NCBI GenBank assembly: GCA_029959085.1 | Contig: JARWIR010000016.1 | Span: 10,647,441 to 10,711,440, forward strand | Source of the DNA: Nemophila menziesii | Lineage: Eukaryota > Streptophyta > Magnoliopsida > Boraginales > Hydrophyllaceae | Direction of reading: 5' to 3' | Length of the DNA: 64,000 nucleotides | In this document: piece after piece, positions 12,901-25,195 of the stretch | How the letters are laid out: each line of letters starts with the position of its first letter | Numbering within the stretch: the stretch's first letter is position 1 | Notes under the pieces: generated by a model | Told to the model about the DNA's origin: nothing | The model's database searches: none | Seen by the model: only the letters and a program-made list of their open reading frames with translations | Program-made: the position numbers and the translations under genes

Positions 12901-13099
12901 TAATTTTGGATTGATATTATCTGTGTTTGATTTTGTATGGAAGGTATATGTGTACATTAGTTCTTAGGTTATACTATATGAGATTTATTTTGAGTTGTGA
13001 TTTGGGTATCATTCACTGGACTTTGCATGTTGCTTCTTACTAAAGACCTTTACTTTTGTTTTACTTTGTTGGGACGACAAAGGTTTGAGTTGCCGGTCT
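9930..13099 (+). mobile_element. internal non-coding part of a gypsy element, split by a solo LTR
   Basis: The pieces 9930-10484 and 12181-13099 are collinear with the reverse complement of 49085-50560 in the young element. Shared blocks include the GAGTCGTGGGGACACGACTC palindrome (about 9994-10013), 'gccacgatataagcca', 'gagtttggggtggtgg', 'agctcacttcaaatttacca' and a 3' end with GACGACAAAGGTTTGAGTTG just before the LTR. This region lies between gag and the 3' LTR in the family. No gag, 5' LTR or primer site of this copy is left in the window. The break at 10485-12180 is the solo LTR insertion described separately. Confidence 0.85.
10490..12175 (+). mobile_element. solo gypsy LTR (1686 bp) with target duplication CATAT
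   Basis: It starts TGATGTCTCCC and ends CCTACCA, with a perfect 5-bp duplication CATAT at 10485-10489 and 12176-12180. Joining the flanks restores the sequence found uninterrupted in the young relative near 49970-50040. It is therefore a nested insertion that recombined down to one LTR. A TATA-like CTATAAATACAC lies near 11192. The 97-aa frame at 11927-12220 crosses the LTR end and is not a gene. Confidence 0.92.
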
Positions 13100-14644
13100 T
13101 GATGTCTCCCTGTTTATGATAAATATATGCCCTTATTATAGGTAGAAATTGGACTTATTAGATAGACTTTTGAGCTTATTTTGTCATATTGCACTTTCTC
13201 CCCTAGAAATTATATTATTTGTGTTTTTAGAGCTTTTGTGCGTTAACAAGTTTGGTTTAGCATGAAGTTCTTAGGTACATGGATTCTAGGAAGCACCAGG
13301 ATGAGAGGGAGAAGTGAAGTTTAAAGACTTAGATCAAAAGGAGAGGTCGAAAGAGCAAAAGGTACCACTCAAAGTGATGAAGAGGAGCATACGAAATTGG
13401 GAAGCTTTCACTTCTTGCTGATTTCGAGCCCAAACGGTACTGATCCAGGTCTAGTGGTTCAAATTAAAAAGGTTCGCCTTTGAGTTAGATCGAATTAAGG
13501 ACTTGAATCAGGTGATTTGGACTCAAGACGCAAATGTTACACGCGTTTTACTAGAGTGTGTACAACAATTATGGGAATTACCAATTGGACTTGGGTTGAT
13601 GATCTTTTAATTAAATAAAATAAAGGCCAATTCCAAATTTACTTAGTATATAAAGGCTTTTAGACCTCAGAAATTAGTACACTTCAATATTTCCAACTTT
13701 CGGAAGACAACAAAGAGGCAGAGAGAAGTGCAGAAGATGGAGAAACCTCTTTCTCCAACAACGGCTTAATTCAATTCCTTTATCTAGGTTTAATTTATGT
13801 TTTTAGGAATATGTATTCTATTAATTTCCTTTATGTATTTAATTTCAGTATGAGCTAAACTTACATATACTTGAGAATCGTATAATGGGTTAAACCCTCT
13901 AGTTTATTTAATTTAGTATTTTTGAATTTGGGATTATCTTAATTTAATTCAAGTTAGATTTTTCATATTGTTTATTAGTTCATGCTTATTTACTAATTTT
14001 AATTGAGCCAGGAATTAGAATTAGGTCATAGTAATTAGGCTATTCACTAGTGGCGGTGATCACCTTGAAGGGGGGGTTTAATTACTGAACTAATTAACAA
14101 ACGCGTGGTACTCGTCGATGATCCTGACGGGCTTGACTAACCGCGTAGCCAATTGGGTAAAAGTATTAATCGTCTAAATGTAGCTTATAATCTCCCTGAT
14201 GGGTTTGTAATATTGTAGGATAGCTCCTAAGTCTATCCAGACGGGAGTTAGGAGATTGTAGAGTCCTGACTAATATCGTATTACCAACTTATCCCTTTAA
14301 CGAAAGCACTAAATGTATGAACTTAGGTGGATCCCTAGCGAGAATCAAATATAGCTCTCATCTTTGCGTCTACAACTTTTAGTTTTTATTTCATTTAATT
14401 TTAGTTAATTTATTTATTTGCGTCCAGTAGTTTAATAACTCATACCCAAAAAATATCTTTTATCTTTTATTTTCTGTATTAGCAATTACTACTACTTATC
14501 TTTTGAGCACTTGAGTTATAGTAGTCCAATCCCTGAGAACGAAATCCCTAATACCTATCTATTACTTGGAACGACGCGTAAACTTGCGAATAGTAGGTCC
14601 TCTTATTTATCGTTAATTTTATCACTCCCCAGGATCCACCACCA
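13100..14644 (+). mobile_element. 3' LTR of the split gypsy element
   Basis: It begins TGATGTCTCCC directly after the polypurine-side sequence GGTTTGAGTTGCCGGTCT, which matches the same junction in the young copy. It ends in a CCACCACCA run near 14644 (the exact CA is ambiguous by 3-6 bp). Unlike the other LTRs of the family, it lacks the facing GGAGACATCA copy near its start. A TATA-like TATATAAAGG lies near 13649. Confidence 0.85.
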
Positions 14645-14649
14645 GCACT

Positions 14650-17600
14650 CGATCCAATCTATGGGATACATAGAAGGGTGCCTGGTGAGTTTGGTTAACA
14701 TGTTGACAATTATAAGTGGGATAGGACTGATGATAGTCCATCTCCACCTCCTGGTTGGGGCAGATCAGACAAATGTAGAACTAAAGAGAGAAATGAAAAT
14801 ATAAAAGAGAAAGGACAGGGTGATGATACTAAAGGTGATGTGAAGATAATAGGCACTGAGAAAGGATGTACTACTACATTGAGATAAATCATAAGGAATG
14901 TGGTGGCCACTATGACCTTAACTAAACAGTTTGTGAGAAGTGTTATAGTAAGCAGTGATGATAACGAGGCTAGGTTGGACAAGACAAAGACGGTTGGGAG
15001 GAGATAGGCCAGCTAGCATCGGATGTGATTACTACGAATTTAGTTTTGAATCAACCTGTGGGGGAGAATGTGTTGAAACAGGGTGATGGTGACCATAAAC
15101 CCTCTATTTCTTGTTTTTTTACACAATGTTAACTGATCTTGATGCACCTTTAGTTGTTAGACAACTTAATTTTGACTCTCATTTTGTTTTAACCCCTCCG
15201 GATCAGCATCACACTTGGGGGCATTTTACTTGTTTGGAACGACTCAGTTATAGTTCATGATTGCCCCTACTATACTATATGCAAAATCAATGATATTAAT
15301 TTTCCTTATTATCTTGAGTGTATACATGCTCCAAATGTTTATAAGGACAAGTTACGAATCTATAATGACCTTACCACATGAAAACAACGACACAATGAAC
15401 CTTGGGTTATAATGGGGGATTTCAATGATATTTTATCTTCGAGGGAGAACTTTAGTAGAATACATGCTAACTATCAATATATGATATATTTCAATTTCTT
15501 TACCTCTTCTAACTCTCTCTCTCTCTCTCTCTGAAGTGAACTCTTATGGGAATTTGTATACCTGGTCTAGTTGTCGAACAAAACAAAAACTGGTAAAAGC
15601 TAAACATGACTAGCACTGAATGGGGCATTTTTCTACCCAAATGTGGTCATTTGCGTAACCCTTACAATTGGTTCGAATCACTCACCCTTAATACTATATG
15701 TACACGGGAATACAAAATGCGACAAACAATATTACAATTTTGAAATAAACTGGATAGAGCATCATAGTGAAAATGGGTAATCCATGAATCTTGTGCCCCC
15801 TGTTTGCGAGGAGGCATTTAAATTTTTTATCCACAAGAAGGAAAAAACATCTACAGCTCTTACACTCTAGAGAAAGAACACATTCCCAAGCAATAAGAAG
15901 ATGATTAAAGAACTAGAACAACAACAAACGAGAAGCGACAATGCCCCATTTTCTACTCAAGTTCAATATGAGGAAGAATTGATTATAAACCAGATCAAAA
16001 TATATTGGGAAGAGAGGAAATTTAATGGTCAGATAGAGCAAGACAGCAATGGATACATTTTGGAGACAAGAATACAAATTTTTTCTTTACTCTCAAAAAA
16101 TCCGGAGAAACTATAATAAAATCCATAAAATTAAAGATAAGGAAAGGACTTGGAAGGAATCAAATGGTGATATCAAAACAAAATTCTCAGACTTTTACAG
16201 AGAATTATTCACGACACCTGGTAGACCGAATATGTAGGAAGCGGTCAAATTCATCAATCCGTGCGTGACTTCAAAAATGAATGGCAACCTCACCGGAATC
16301 CCTGACATGGAGAAAGTTAGGAAAGCCATGTTTGAAATGGGCCAGGAAAAGATCTCGGTCTGGACGGATTAAATGGTAAATTCTGTCAGGAATATTGGGA
16401 CATCATAAAGGAGGATGTATTGTGGATGGTTAACGACTTCTTTAACAATAATATATCTTTGATTATACTTAACGAGACGCTCATTACTGTTATACCCAAA
16501 AGAGATGTACAGGAAACCGTGGGAGACTACCTACCGACCCATCTCAAGTGTAAACTTAATTATTTCTAAGACCTTTTCAAACAAATCACAAGAACTTATG
16601 CAGATTTTGACATCGCCGAACCAGACAACATTTATTAAGGGTAGAGCTATACAATATAATATTATATTATGCAAGAAGTATCTTTTTACTTAAAAGGAAA
16701 GAAGAAGAGAACACATCACTTAGCAACGGTCAAATTCGATATCTCCAAAGCATACGACCAGGTTTGATAGAACTTTGTTATCTTAGTACTACACCAGATG
16801 GGATTCAACCAAGTCTGGGTACAGTGGATCTAGAATTGTATTTCAAAAGTATCTTTTGTGATTAACATTCATGGAGAAAGGTTGTCAACTTTTGTTCTTG
16901 GCAGAAGATTAAGGCAAGACGACCCTCTGTCTCCTCTTCTCTTTTACCTTATGACATAATCTATTATTAGCCTTATCGATCACAAAGTGTCTGAAGGAGC
17001 TATTCAAGGAATTAGAATATCCAAGTACTGCCTGGTTATTTCGAACTTACTTTTTGTTGATGATTCACTAGTTTCTCTTACGTTAGAAGGGACAGACCTC
17101 AATGAATTCTAAGAATGTATTGAAATCTACTGCGCGAGCTTAGATCAAAGAGTGAAATTTGCTAAATACTTGGTCTGCTTTAGCAAAGGTACTCCAGACC
17201 CCATCAGAGATGACACTGCCAATTTTCTACGAATCAAAGAAACCATAGATTTTGGGAAATACTTGGGAATTCTGGTATGTCACAAATGGCGGAGGATTGA
17301 AATTTTGACATGGAGGACTGAAATTTTGACATGGATCACGGATAAAGTTTTTTCAAAAGAAAGGGGGTGGATTGCCAAACGACTTTCAGAATGTGGAAAA
17401 GAAATACTCATTAAAGCAGTTTTACACGTTATACCTACATATGTCATGTCCATTTTCTCTTTCCATGTTACTTTTTGTAGGAAACAAACATCTATTATTG
17501 CAAACTTCTGGTGAAACTCGCTCGAGAGACTTAAGATTCATTGGTTAGCTTGGGAAAAAATGTCGCTGGCCAAAGTCATTTGTGGGATGGGATTTAGAGA

Positions 17601-19165
17601 TTTGAAAAAGATGAATACAACTCTGCTTACGTCACAGGCTTGGAGAATATTACAAACCCTAACTCGCTTATGGCCGAGGTTTTGAAAAGAATCTACCATC
17701 CGAAGGTGATTTTTCTCGATGCACCACAAAACTAGAGCATATCCTGGTCATGGGAGAATCTCATTAAGGGACGAGACTTGCTAATTCAGGAAGGAATCAT
17801 TCAAATTGGAAACTGTGAAAATATTAATATTTGGGACCATTAGTGACTAAAATTGGGACGTATTCACGATGAATCAACTATTCGGACATTCAAAACTTGA
17901 TTAACTTATGTTAGTATAGGAAGAGGCATGGAACATGAAGATCATTGATACAATGTTCCTAGAGTCGTCTCGCACTAAAATTGAAAGGATGCCTATTCCC
18001 CAAATACAAGGTCAAGACAAGTTTACATGGCCCCACACCCGGTCGAAAGAATACACAATGAAGTCCGGCTATCAAACGTTGACAAATAATTCCATAGCTA
18101 GTATAACACAAACGTCCTCTTAAGGTGAGCTGAACAACCCCAAGGTCTGGAAGCTTATATGGAAATCTAATGTGTCTAACAAGGTCCGCATTTTTGTTTG
18201 GAAGGCGATCAGGAACGTATTTCCTACTAGAAAAAATCTAATGCTCAGTCATTGTACGACTGATAACAAGTGTTAGTGGTGTGATGAACCAGTAGAATCA
18301 ATTAACCATTTATCACTGTTATGTGTATTGTGTAAACAGGTATGGGTTGGATCTTCTCTGCAAATCAGGATCGACGAGCAGGTAAAGGAAAACTTGGGAG
18401 ATGGATTGTCAAAGTATCTACAGGGATCGGGAACTCGACGTGGAATCATAGGTGCACTACAACTTATATCTTACTCATGTTATGGAATATCTAGAAACAT
18501 AAAATGAAGGCCATACATGAAAACACACATTTTGAACCTGATATGATTATCAGAGTAGTGAACTCTGGGATGAAGGAACTTTTCGGGAATGACAGGGATC
18601 GTGACTCTAGAAATATTGCATACGTGAAGATCCCCAGAGACAACCAGACTTGGAATGAGATGGAACTAGTAGGGGTACACACAATTGTACACACAATTGT
18701 TACCAGTGACACGTCATTTATAAATCAAACATAACCGACGGGTACCGGAGTTGTTCATCATGAAATGAGCTCAAGTAGAAGACGGTTTAAGTCACAATCT
18801 ATTATGACAGAGTCGATAGCTGAATGAGAGGCTAGATCTTTACAGGAAGCAACAAAAAGTTGTGCGAATGATTCAAGAGTTAAAACTGTTATTCATTCTG
18901 ATATCCTTGAGATTATTCAAGATATTAGGTCACTGTTAGCTGCATGGTGACTGGCCAGGACGTATGCGTTGCGGATTAGGGAGCTCTACGAAAGACATGT
19001 AAACGTGCGGTTCAAACATATCCCGCGACGTCTTAACGGACTGGCCAACAAGATTGTGTGCTAGACAGAGGGCCAAATGGTTGGGGGCATTCTCTTTTTG
19101 TGCCCCGTTTCTTTGGAATCAGATGTTTCAGTCAGGATTTGTTTGGGTGTTGTAGCCGTCCAAAA
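14650..19165 (+). pseudogene. decayed L1-type LINE (endonuclease, reverse transcriptase, zf-RVT)
   Basis: The order of domains is that of a plant non-LTR retrotransposon. First comes an ORF1-linker-like charged region (about 14700-15110). The endonuclease follows with GILLVWNDS (about 15221) and WVIMGDFNDIL (15403-15436). The reverse transcriptase has DGLNGKF (about 16360), FDISKAYD (about 16736), RQDDPLSPLLFYL (about 16916) and FVDDSLVS (about 17053). The thumb is the 120-aa frame at 17152-17514. A zf-RVT domain (VWKLIWKS...RIFVWKAIRN, then a Cys/His cluster) lies at about 18145-18360. Many stops and frameshifts break it. The usual [FY]ADD is FVDD. An RNase H domain is not clear. The 3' end is set roughly at an A-rich tract near 19150. 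The 14650 start is approximate. Confidence 0.85.
15513..15533. repeat. (CT)n microsatellite
   Basis: About ten CT units interrupt the LINE endonuclease region. Confidence 0.85.
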
Positions 19166-19790
19166 AAAACACGTAAAAGGTATTATAAAATTATATAAAA
19201 TAATATATAAAAAAAGTATATTACATTAGTCATAATATAACATTTACTCAGTAATATTTCACTCACTTAAAATATAAAAAGAGGAATATACAAAAAACAA
19301 TTCAAATTCAAACTATATTATTTTTTAAAGCCTAACTAGATTTTTGTTTTATTTAAAGCCTAGTTTCATTTTTCTGGTTACATTTTGTCCAATTTCACCC
19401 TTTTCTTTTTTTTCTTTTCAGTAATTCGTTTTTTATTCTTTTTGTTCTTTTCATTGAGTTGATGGATCTGTACCCATGGGTACAGACCTATGTTAGGTTT
19501 TATGTTTTTTAATTTATGTGAAATAATTTTTTATATAATTGCATTTAGAGCTGTCTTTGTCGTAACCGGATTTTGTCCATGTGATTGTCCAAGTACCCGA
19601 AGGGTTGTACCCGAGTCTCATTTTTTTATATGTCCATGTCCAATGTGTCTAAATTGTCCAATAATATACTCTAGAGGTTGTACCCATGTTGAAGTGTGTA
19701 AATAATTTTATAAAAATTAATCTTTTTATACAGTATTCAGAATTGTCCATTTCTCATCCCATGTTTTACTGTATTGTTTAGAATCTGGTC
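19166..19790. other. unassigned AT-rich spacer with a 20-bp palindrome
   Basis: No gene is recognised. A perfect palindrome TCTGTACCCATGGGTACAGA sits at 19467-19486, and the words GTACCC and TACCCATG recur nearby (about 19590-19690). Confidence 0.5.
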
Positions 19791-20381
19791 AAAAATGTAT
19801 TTCTCACTTTAAAACAATTAGCATAAACTTCTAGTTGATCCCAATGGGCTGGACCCTAAAGGCTAGACTTTAGCAAATGCAAGTTTTTTTGTGTATAAAA
19901 AAAATTAATGACTATCTCGGTCAAAATCAATCATTCACTAAATCTATTAACTACTTATTTGCTTATGAATATGATGAAACTTTGAGTGAATTATAAACAA
20001 GGAAGTTTTATATAGATCTGTTATGCAGCATTTTGTCAAAACTGTCTAGACTTGATCAGGTTAGACCCGTGGGGGCTAGTAAAAAATGTATTTCTCACTT
20101 TAAAAAAATTAGCACAAAATTCTAGTTGATGGACCTAACTGGACCCAATGGGTTGGACCCTAGAGGCTAGACTTTAGCAAATGTAAGTTTTTTTGTGTAC
20201 AAAAAAAATTAATGACTATCTCGGTCAAAATCAAACATTCAATAAATCTATTAACTACTTATTTGCTTATGAATATGATGAAACTTTGGGTGAATTATAA
20301 ACAAGGAAGTTTTACATAGATTTGTTTTGCAGCATTTTGTCAAAACTGTCTAGACTTGATCGGGTTAGACCCGTGGGGGCT
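19791..20381 (+). repeat. two-copy tandem duplication, period 291 bp
   Basis: The segment starting AAAAATGTATTTCTCACTTT at 19791 recurs at 20082 and stays similar through 'cttgatc.ggttagacccgtg' at both ends. The copies differ by scattered substitutions and a small indel around the 'gatggacctaactggaccc' part. It has no coding capacity. The 3' edge continues into GGGGCTGGACC-type short repeats. Confidence 0.9.
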
Positions 20382-21960
20382 GGACCGTGCGGGCTGGACC
20401 CAAGTGGTGATGTCTCCTCATTTGTGATAGTAAAATCTATTTCTGAGACATCAGTTTAGGCGTATTTATTAGTTTATAGGTCGATTTTAGCTTGAATTAG
20501 TGTACTTTCCTATTTTGGGTCTTGAATTGATTATTTATTATTTTTAGAGCATATTGGGTTTAATTATTTATTTAGTGTGAAGCTTTAGAGATATATGATA
20601 ATTAATTAGAGTCCAAGTTGGTTCAAAGAGCTAAAGGAAAGAAGATAAACAGGGAAATTGAAGATAAGGAAGTAAAAGCTAAAAACATGGAAAAAGAAAA
20701 GCAACCTTAAATCTGAATTTCTGCACCTACGACCACAAATCAGCTTATATCTTAAAATCGGTGAGGAATCTGGAGAAACGGTCAAGAGAAAAGTTGAAGA
20801 TCTTTCCGAGACGATGAATTTGGTATACTCATACGCGTCAAACGGATAAATATTGAAGCTGCTAGGACCAAAACAAAAACAGGGCTGATTGCATGTTTTT
20901 GGGCTACGAATTTGAGTTGGGCTGGGAGCCCAATAGTTACCTTTTCCTTCAAGAAAACGTGTAGGGTCAACCTATACACTATAAATACAGCCTCTTAACA
21001 TTAGAAAATCATCCTTGGTGAAACCTTAAACCAAGAGGAAGCTTACAACACAAGAAAATCAGGCAGGAAGGAGCTGTGCATCAATATGTCTTCTTCAACC
21101 TTTGAATTTGTAATTTCTTTCTTTTCTTCCATTAGTATGAACTAAATTTCTTTTAGCTTGAGTTTTAGCATATATGTATGAACCCTAGTTTTGGTTGACA
21201 TCTATCTAGGGAATTTTATGTTTTAAATTGAATTATTGTTGTTATTCTCTGTTTATGAGTTTGGATTTATATTCAGTATTCTTGTGGAAGCGCGCCCATA
21301 TAGAATTACCATCTAGTAGTTAGGTCAACATTGACAACGGTGTTTAATTACATGTTTAGCACATAACGTCTAGTATTCGGTTTAGATCTGACAAATCAAC
21401 CTAACTAGATAATAACCATGGTTTAGTGTATTGCTATTTACCAATTGCAGGAACAGTTTGCTTAGGACTCTTTATTGACACAGGTAAATCCTACTTAAAA
21501 CTACCTAGCGCAATTGGAACCGATTATTAAAATACTACATAATTCACCCTTACATGTTTAGAACGGTAAACTAGTGGGGATTACATGCTATTTACTCAAG
21601 CTATATTCTCATACTACTTCTTCTCTTGCATTTAATTTTCTGTCTTTACTTTCTTAGTTTAATTTAGTTAATTAAAAATCCAATAAAAATCTATTGTCTT
21701 TTATTTTTCTGCGTTTTATTCGTTCTAGCTTTTAGTATTTGCACTTGATTATTGCATAAGATTCCCCTAACCTTTGTAGTCTCTGCGGAACGAATCTTAC
21801 TTAATCATTAAAACTTGCATACGATCTGTATACTTGCAGAACTGTGCTCAGTTAGGGTGTTTATTTGCATCTAATTATTATATCTTTTTATCACACCCTA
21901 GGCCCCACCAAGTGGCCTGGACTATGGGGGCTGGACTAAGGGGGCTCGACTACGGGGCTG
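20365..21960 (+). repeat. short GGGCTGGAC-type minisatellite split by a solo LTR
   Basis: Units resembling GTGGGGGCTGGACC occur on both sides of the LTR insertion (about 20370-20402 and 21916-21955, with 'ggggctggact' and 'ggggctcgacta'). Removing the LTR and one AGTGG copy rejoins them into one array of about 16-bp units. Confidence 0.7.
20408..21910 (+). mobile_element. solo gypsy LTR (1503 bp) with target duplication AGTGG
   Basis: It starts TGATGTCTCC and ends CCCCACCA, with a perfect 5-bp duplication AGTGG at 20403-20407 and 21911-21915. It is closest in length and ends to 3983-5484. The facing GAGACATCA copy lies about 35 bp from the start. A TATA-like CTATAAATACAG lies near 20980. It sits about 1 kb upstream of the RH21-like gene, in the same orientation. 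Confidence 0.93.
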
Positions 21961-22740
21961 TTTACCTGCAAAATAAACGAACGTTAATCACAAGCAAAAA
22001 CAAATAGATCTGAGATGCTAATATTGGACACGAATGGAGGAGCGGCGTTTTTAGAATCTCTGGTTCGTAGTGGTAGCGGCGCTGGTGAACGGCTTTGACG
22101 TGATGGTGGTGAGAAGTCCATGTACACCATATCCAAACATGATGGTGAAGAGAGAGAGAGAGAGATCGACGGCTTACCTTCCAGCGAACGGTGTCGGACT
22201 TTCACGAATGGAGGAGGTCCAGATCTGATGGATCTGGTGCAGAGGAGCGACGCATCTTGTGGTTCACGAATGACAGCGATGCTCTGGTTCACGAATGGCG
22301 GCGATGTTGTGGTTCACGAATGGCAGCAGCGCATCTTGGTCTTGTTCGTCACGGCGGCTACTGCTCTAGTTCACGAATCTGATGGAGAAGGTGGCTCGGT
22401 GATGATGTTGAGAAGGTGACTTGACGATGATGTTGAAAAAGGTGGCGAAGATGGAAGGTGAGATATGGGAGGGATGGTGTTGTCATCGGCGGATTTACAG
22501 AGAGTGAAGGAAAGAGGGGCAGACCAAGAAAGAGAGTGTAGAGAGAATGGAATGTGTTTTGGGATCCTGTAAACTTTGTATGGGAATTTGTTTAGTTTTT
22601 TTTTCATTATAATAAACAGAAGAGAATAAGGGTATATTTAGCGGAAAAAAAAAGGGTATATCGCTTTTTTTTTTTTTTTGTGTTTAGTTAGGTTAGAATG
22701 GGTTTTTTTTGAGTTGGGCTTTAGTTTGTTAATTTGTTAA
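21961..22740. other. G-rich, gene-upstream stretch with short repeats, function unknown
   Basis: Overlapping frames occur on both strands here (for example 22120-22419 + and 21984-22292 -). They reflect low-complexity G/A-rich sequence, and I do not call them genes. The word GGTTCACGAATG(G/A)C recurs about every 31 bp between 22259 and 22375, and a short (GA)n lies at 22151-22165. The texture (GATGGAAGGTGAG, TGGTGTT, GAGAGAG) resembles the G-rich core of the TIR element at 30546-31930, so it may be a fragment of a related transposon. Confidence 0.4.
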
Positions 22741-22776
22741 TGTGTAGGGTGTGGGCGGTTTATAATAATTCCCCCA

Positions 22777-22784
22777 TATAAAAG
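22777..22784 (+). promoter_or_regulatory. candidate TATA box of the RH21-like gene
   Basis: TATAAAAG lies 109 bp before the chosen start codon, a spacing that would allow a 5' leader of about 80 nt. This is inferred from position and sequence only. Confidence 0.5.
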
Positions 22785-22892
22785 AACCCCAGTTAAAAGG
22801 GTTTCGATCATTCTATCTTTTCATCTCGCCTTAAATTAATTAACAGAAAAATTGATTCTTTTGTGGAGTTTGAATCCTTAGAAGAAGAAGAC

Positions 22893-24848
22893 ATGAAAAG
22901 ATCATACGATGATATAGCACCAGTCTCGATCGTTTCTTTGAAGAAACCCGTTTTCATCCCCAGGTTTCAGCGCGAAAAGTTAGCTCTTGAGATTCTCGCC
23001 GACCAGAAACAGCTTCTCCAACAACCCAAAAGCGGTGAGACTCCCTCTCTCACCGTCTGTTCCTCTCGTGATTATGACAGTGACTGTGAGAAGGACCACC
23101 GCAACAAGGATGGTGGTGGCCGTTACAGAGACCCGAACCGCCGCTCCTCTGGTAATTATCACCGTGACCGTAAGCTGCAGCGTGATCGTGAGGAGGAGCA
23201 CAAGTCTCGAGAGCGATTGGAGAAATTATTGGAATTGACGCGGGAGAATGAGCTGGAAGCCATTACGGAGCAGTATCACGGGTCTAAGAAGCTCAAAAAG
23301 AGGGTTATTAAGCCTAGTGAGAAGTTCCGCAAATCATTCGACTGGGAGAACACAGAAGATACCTCTGCGGATATGAATATTCTTTATCAGAACCCTCACA
23401 AGGCCCAGCTTCTCTTTGGTCGAGGCTTTTTTGCCGGAATGGATAGAAGAGAGCAGAAAAAACTTGCTTCATCAAAGAAAAATCTGGCTTCTAATATGTA
23501 CGACACTTTTGATATGAGGGTGGATCCTCACTGGACCAATAAGAACCTAGAGGATATGACCGAGAGAGACTGGAGAATTTTCCAGGAAGATTTCAATATC
23601 TCTTACAAGGGATCAAATATTCCTCACCCCATGAGAAGTTGGAACGAGAGTAAACTCAGTGTTGAACTGCTCAAATCCGTTAATATAGCAGGCTACAAAA
23701 CCCCCTCCCCAATTCAAATGGCTGTAATACCTCTAGCCTTGCAACAACGTGATGCCATAGGTGTTTCCAAGACTGGTTCTGGTAAGACTGCTTGCTTTGT
23801 TCTCCCTATGCTCATGTATATCTCTAAGCTTCCTCCTATATCTGAACAGAATGAGACCGAAGGCCCTTATGCCATTGTTATGGCTCCTACCCGAGAGCTT
23901 GCTCTGCAAATCAAGAACGAGACTGTCAAATTTGCTGAGTATTTAGGCATCAGAGTAGTCTCCATTGTTGGTGGACAGTCAATTGATGAGCAAGCTCTTA
24001 AAATCAGACAAGGATGTGAGGTTGTTATAGCAACACCAGGCCGTCTTATTGATTGTTTGGAAAGACGTTATATCGTTTTAAACCAGTGTAACTATGTTGT
24101 TCTAGACGAAGCTGATCGTATGATTGATATGGGTTTCGAATCACAAGTTGTGCAAGTACTAAATTCTATGCCTATCAATGACAATAAAAACAATCGAACT
24201 ACATACATGTTCAGTGCTACCATGCCACCTGGTGTCGAGAGGCTAGCGCGAAATTACTTAAGAAACCCTGTTATTGTGACAATTGGCAGGGCAGGGAAGG
24301 CTACGGAACTTATTACACAGCAAGTAATCATGGTTAAAGATTCGGAGAAACTAAGGAAGCTACGAAATATTCTAAATGAGCTTGGGAACAAGACTGCGAT
24401 TGTGTTCATCAACACTAGGAATAAAGTTGATATGGTTTTTGACTCATTGAGTAAAGATGGATATCGAGTTACAACTTTGCATGGTGGAAAGTCACAGGAG
24501 CAAAGAGAGATGAGTCTTGAAGGATTTAGGAGTAAGAAATACAATGTTTTGGTAGCTACTAATGTGGCTGGACGTGGAATTGATATACCTGATGTGGCGC
24601 ATGTTATAAATTACGATATGCCTGGAACTATTGAGGTGTATACTCATCGTATTGGGCGAACAGGTAGAGCTGGGAAAACTGGTGTGGCTACAACTTTTTT
24701 AACTTTGAGTGACTCGATAGTGTTTTATGACCTGAAGCGAATGCTTATTCAGAGCAATAGTCACGTTCCTTCGGAACTTGCAAAGCATGAGGCGTCAAAG
24801 TTAAAGCCAGGAAGCATTCCAGACATGCCACATAGATTTACTTACTGA
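22893..24848 (+). CDS. RH21: DEAD-box ATP-dependent RNA helicase, RH21/PRP28 (DDX23) family
   Basis: A 651-aa single-exon protein. I chose the ATG at 22893 because the extra ten codons upstream start at GTG and the family starts MKRS. In this family the protein belongs to the U5/tri-snRNP and helps exchange U1 for U6 at the 5' splice site in the nucleus. Residues 1-150 form a charged Arg/Glu/Lys-rich tail. The helicase core follows with all motifs: Q motif GYKTPSPIQ (267-275), Walker A SKTGSGKT (292-299), PTREL (332), TPGR (381), DEAD (405-408), SAT (441-443), GRGID (560-564) and HRIGRTGR (585-592). The C-terminal end, with HEAS.LKPG..PD, is typical of RH21. It is shorter than Arabidopsis RH21 (about 730 aa, from memory), the loss being in the N-terminal tail, and motif I has SK where relatives usually have AE. 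It could be a main copy or a retrocopy; the reading frame is intact. Confidence 0.93.
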   Translation: MKRSYDDIAPVSIVSLKKPVFIPRFQREKLALEILADQKQLLQQPKSGETPSLTVCSSRDYDSDCEKDHRNKDGGGRYRDPNRRSSGNYHRDRKLQRDREEEHKSRERLEKLLELTRENELEAITEQYHGSKKLKKRVIKPSEKFRKSFDWENTEDTSADMNILYQNPHKAQLLFGRGFFAGMDRREQKKLASSKKNLASNMYDTFDMRVDPHWTNKNLEDMTERDWRIFQEDFNISYKGSNIPHPMRSWNESKLSVELLKSVNIAGYKTPSPIQMAVIPLALQQRDAIGVSKTGSGKTACFVLPMLMYISKLPPISEQNETEGPYAIVMAPTRELALQIKNETVKFAEYLGIRVVSIVGGQSIDEQALKIRQGCEVVIATPGRLIDCLERRYIVLNQCNYVVLDEADRMIDMGFESQVVQVLNSMPINDNKNNRTTYMFSATMPPGVERLARNYLRNPVIVTIGRAGKATELITQQVIMVKDSEKLRKLRNILNELGNKTAIVFINTRNKVDMVFDSLSKDGYRVTTLHGGKSQEQREMSLEGFRSKKYNVLVATNVAGRGIDIPDVAHVINYDMPGTIEVYTHRIGRTGRAGKTGVATTFLTLSDSIVFYDLKRMLIQSNSHVPSELAKHEASKLKPGSIPDMPHRFTY

Positions 24849-25195
24849 ATCAGCATCATTTAATGATTTATCTATCTGATTTTTATTATTGTATTGGTCT
24901 ATACATCTGATTTTTTCTTGAGTGCTATTTAAATATGAAAACTAATTATTAAGAATTTCATTCTTACTGTGTGAGATGTTACTTAAGTGCGCAAGTGTAA
25001 TAATGAATTGATTGCAATATAAATTGTAAGAGATTGCAATTTATAAATAAGAATTTGGTGATATAGAAGGTAAGTCCTTAGCAACTCATTCTTGCAGTTG
25101 TGACCGTACAGTCCTTAGCTACTCATTCTTGCAGTCTCTTAATTATTATAATTTGGTGGTTAAAATATCTGACTCCGTGGATATATGTGAAATTC
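24849..25195. other. 3' flank of RH21-like gene, no further gene seen
   Basis: AT-rich sequence that should hold the 3' UTR. The word 'gtccttagc.actcattcttgcagt' occurs twice (about 25074-25098 and 25110-25134), a small local duplication. Confidence 0.5.

Noticed and set aside
21984..22607. Possible small genes upstream of the RH21-like gene (four overlapping frames)
   Set aside because: Low-complexity sequence with short direct repeats keeps several frames open at once; no domain and no convincing start or splice context.
22863..22892. Ten-residue N-terminal extension of the helicase from GTG
   Set aside because: GTG is not a normal plant start; the ATG at 22893 gives the family-typical MKRS start.
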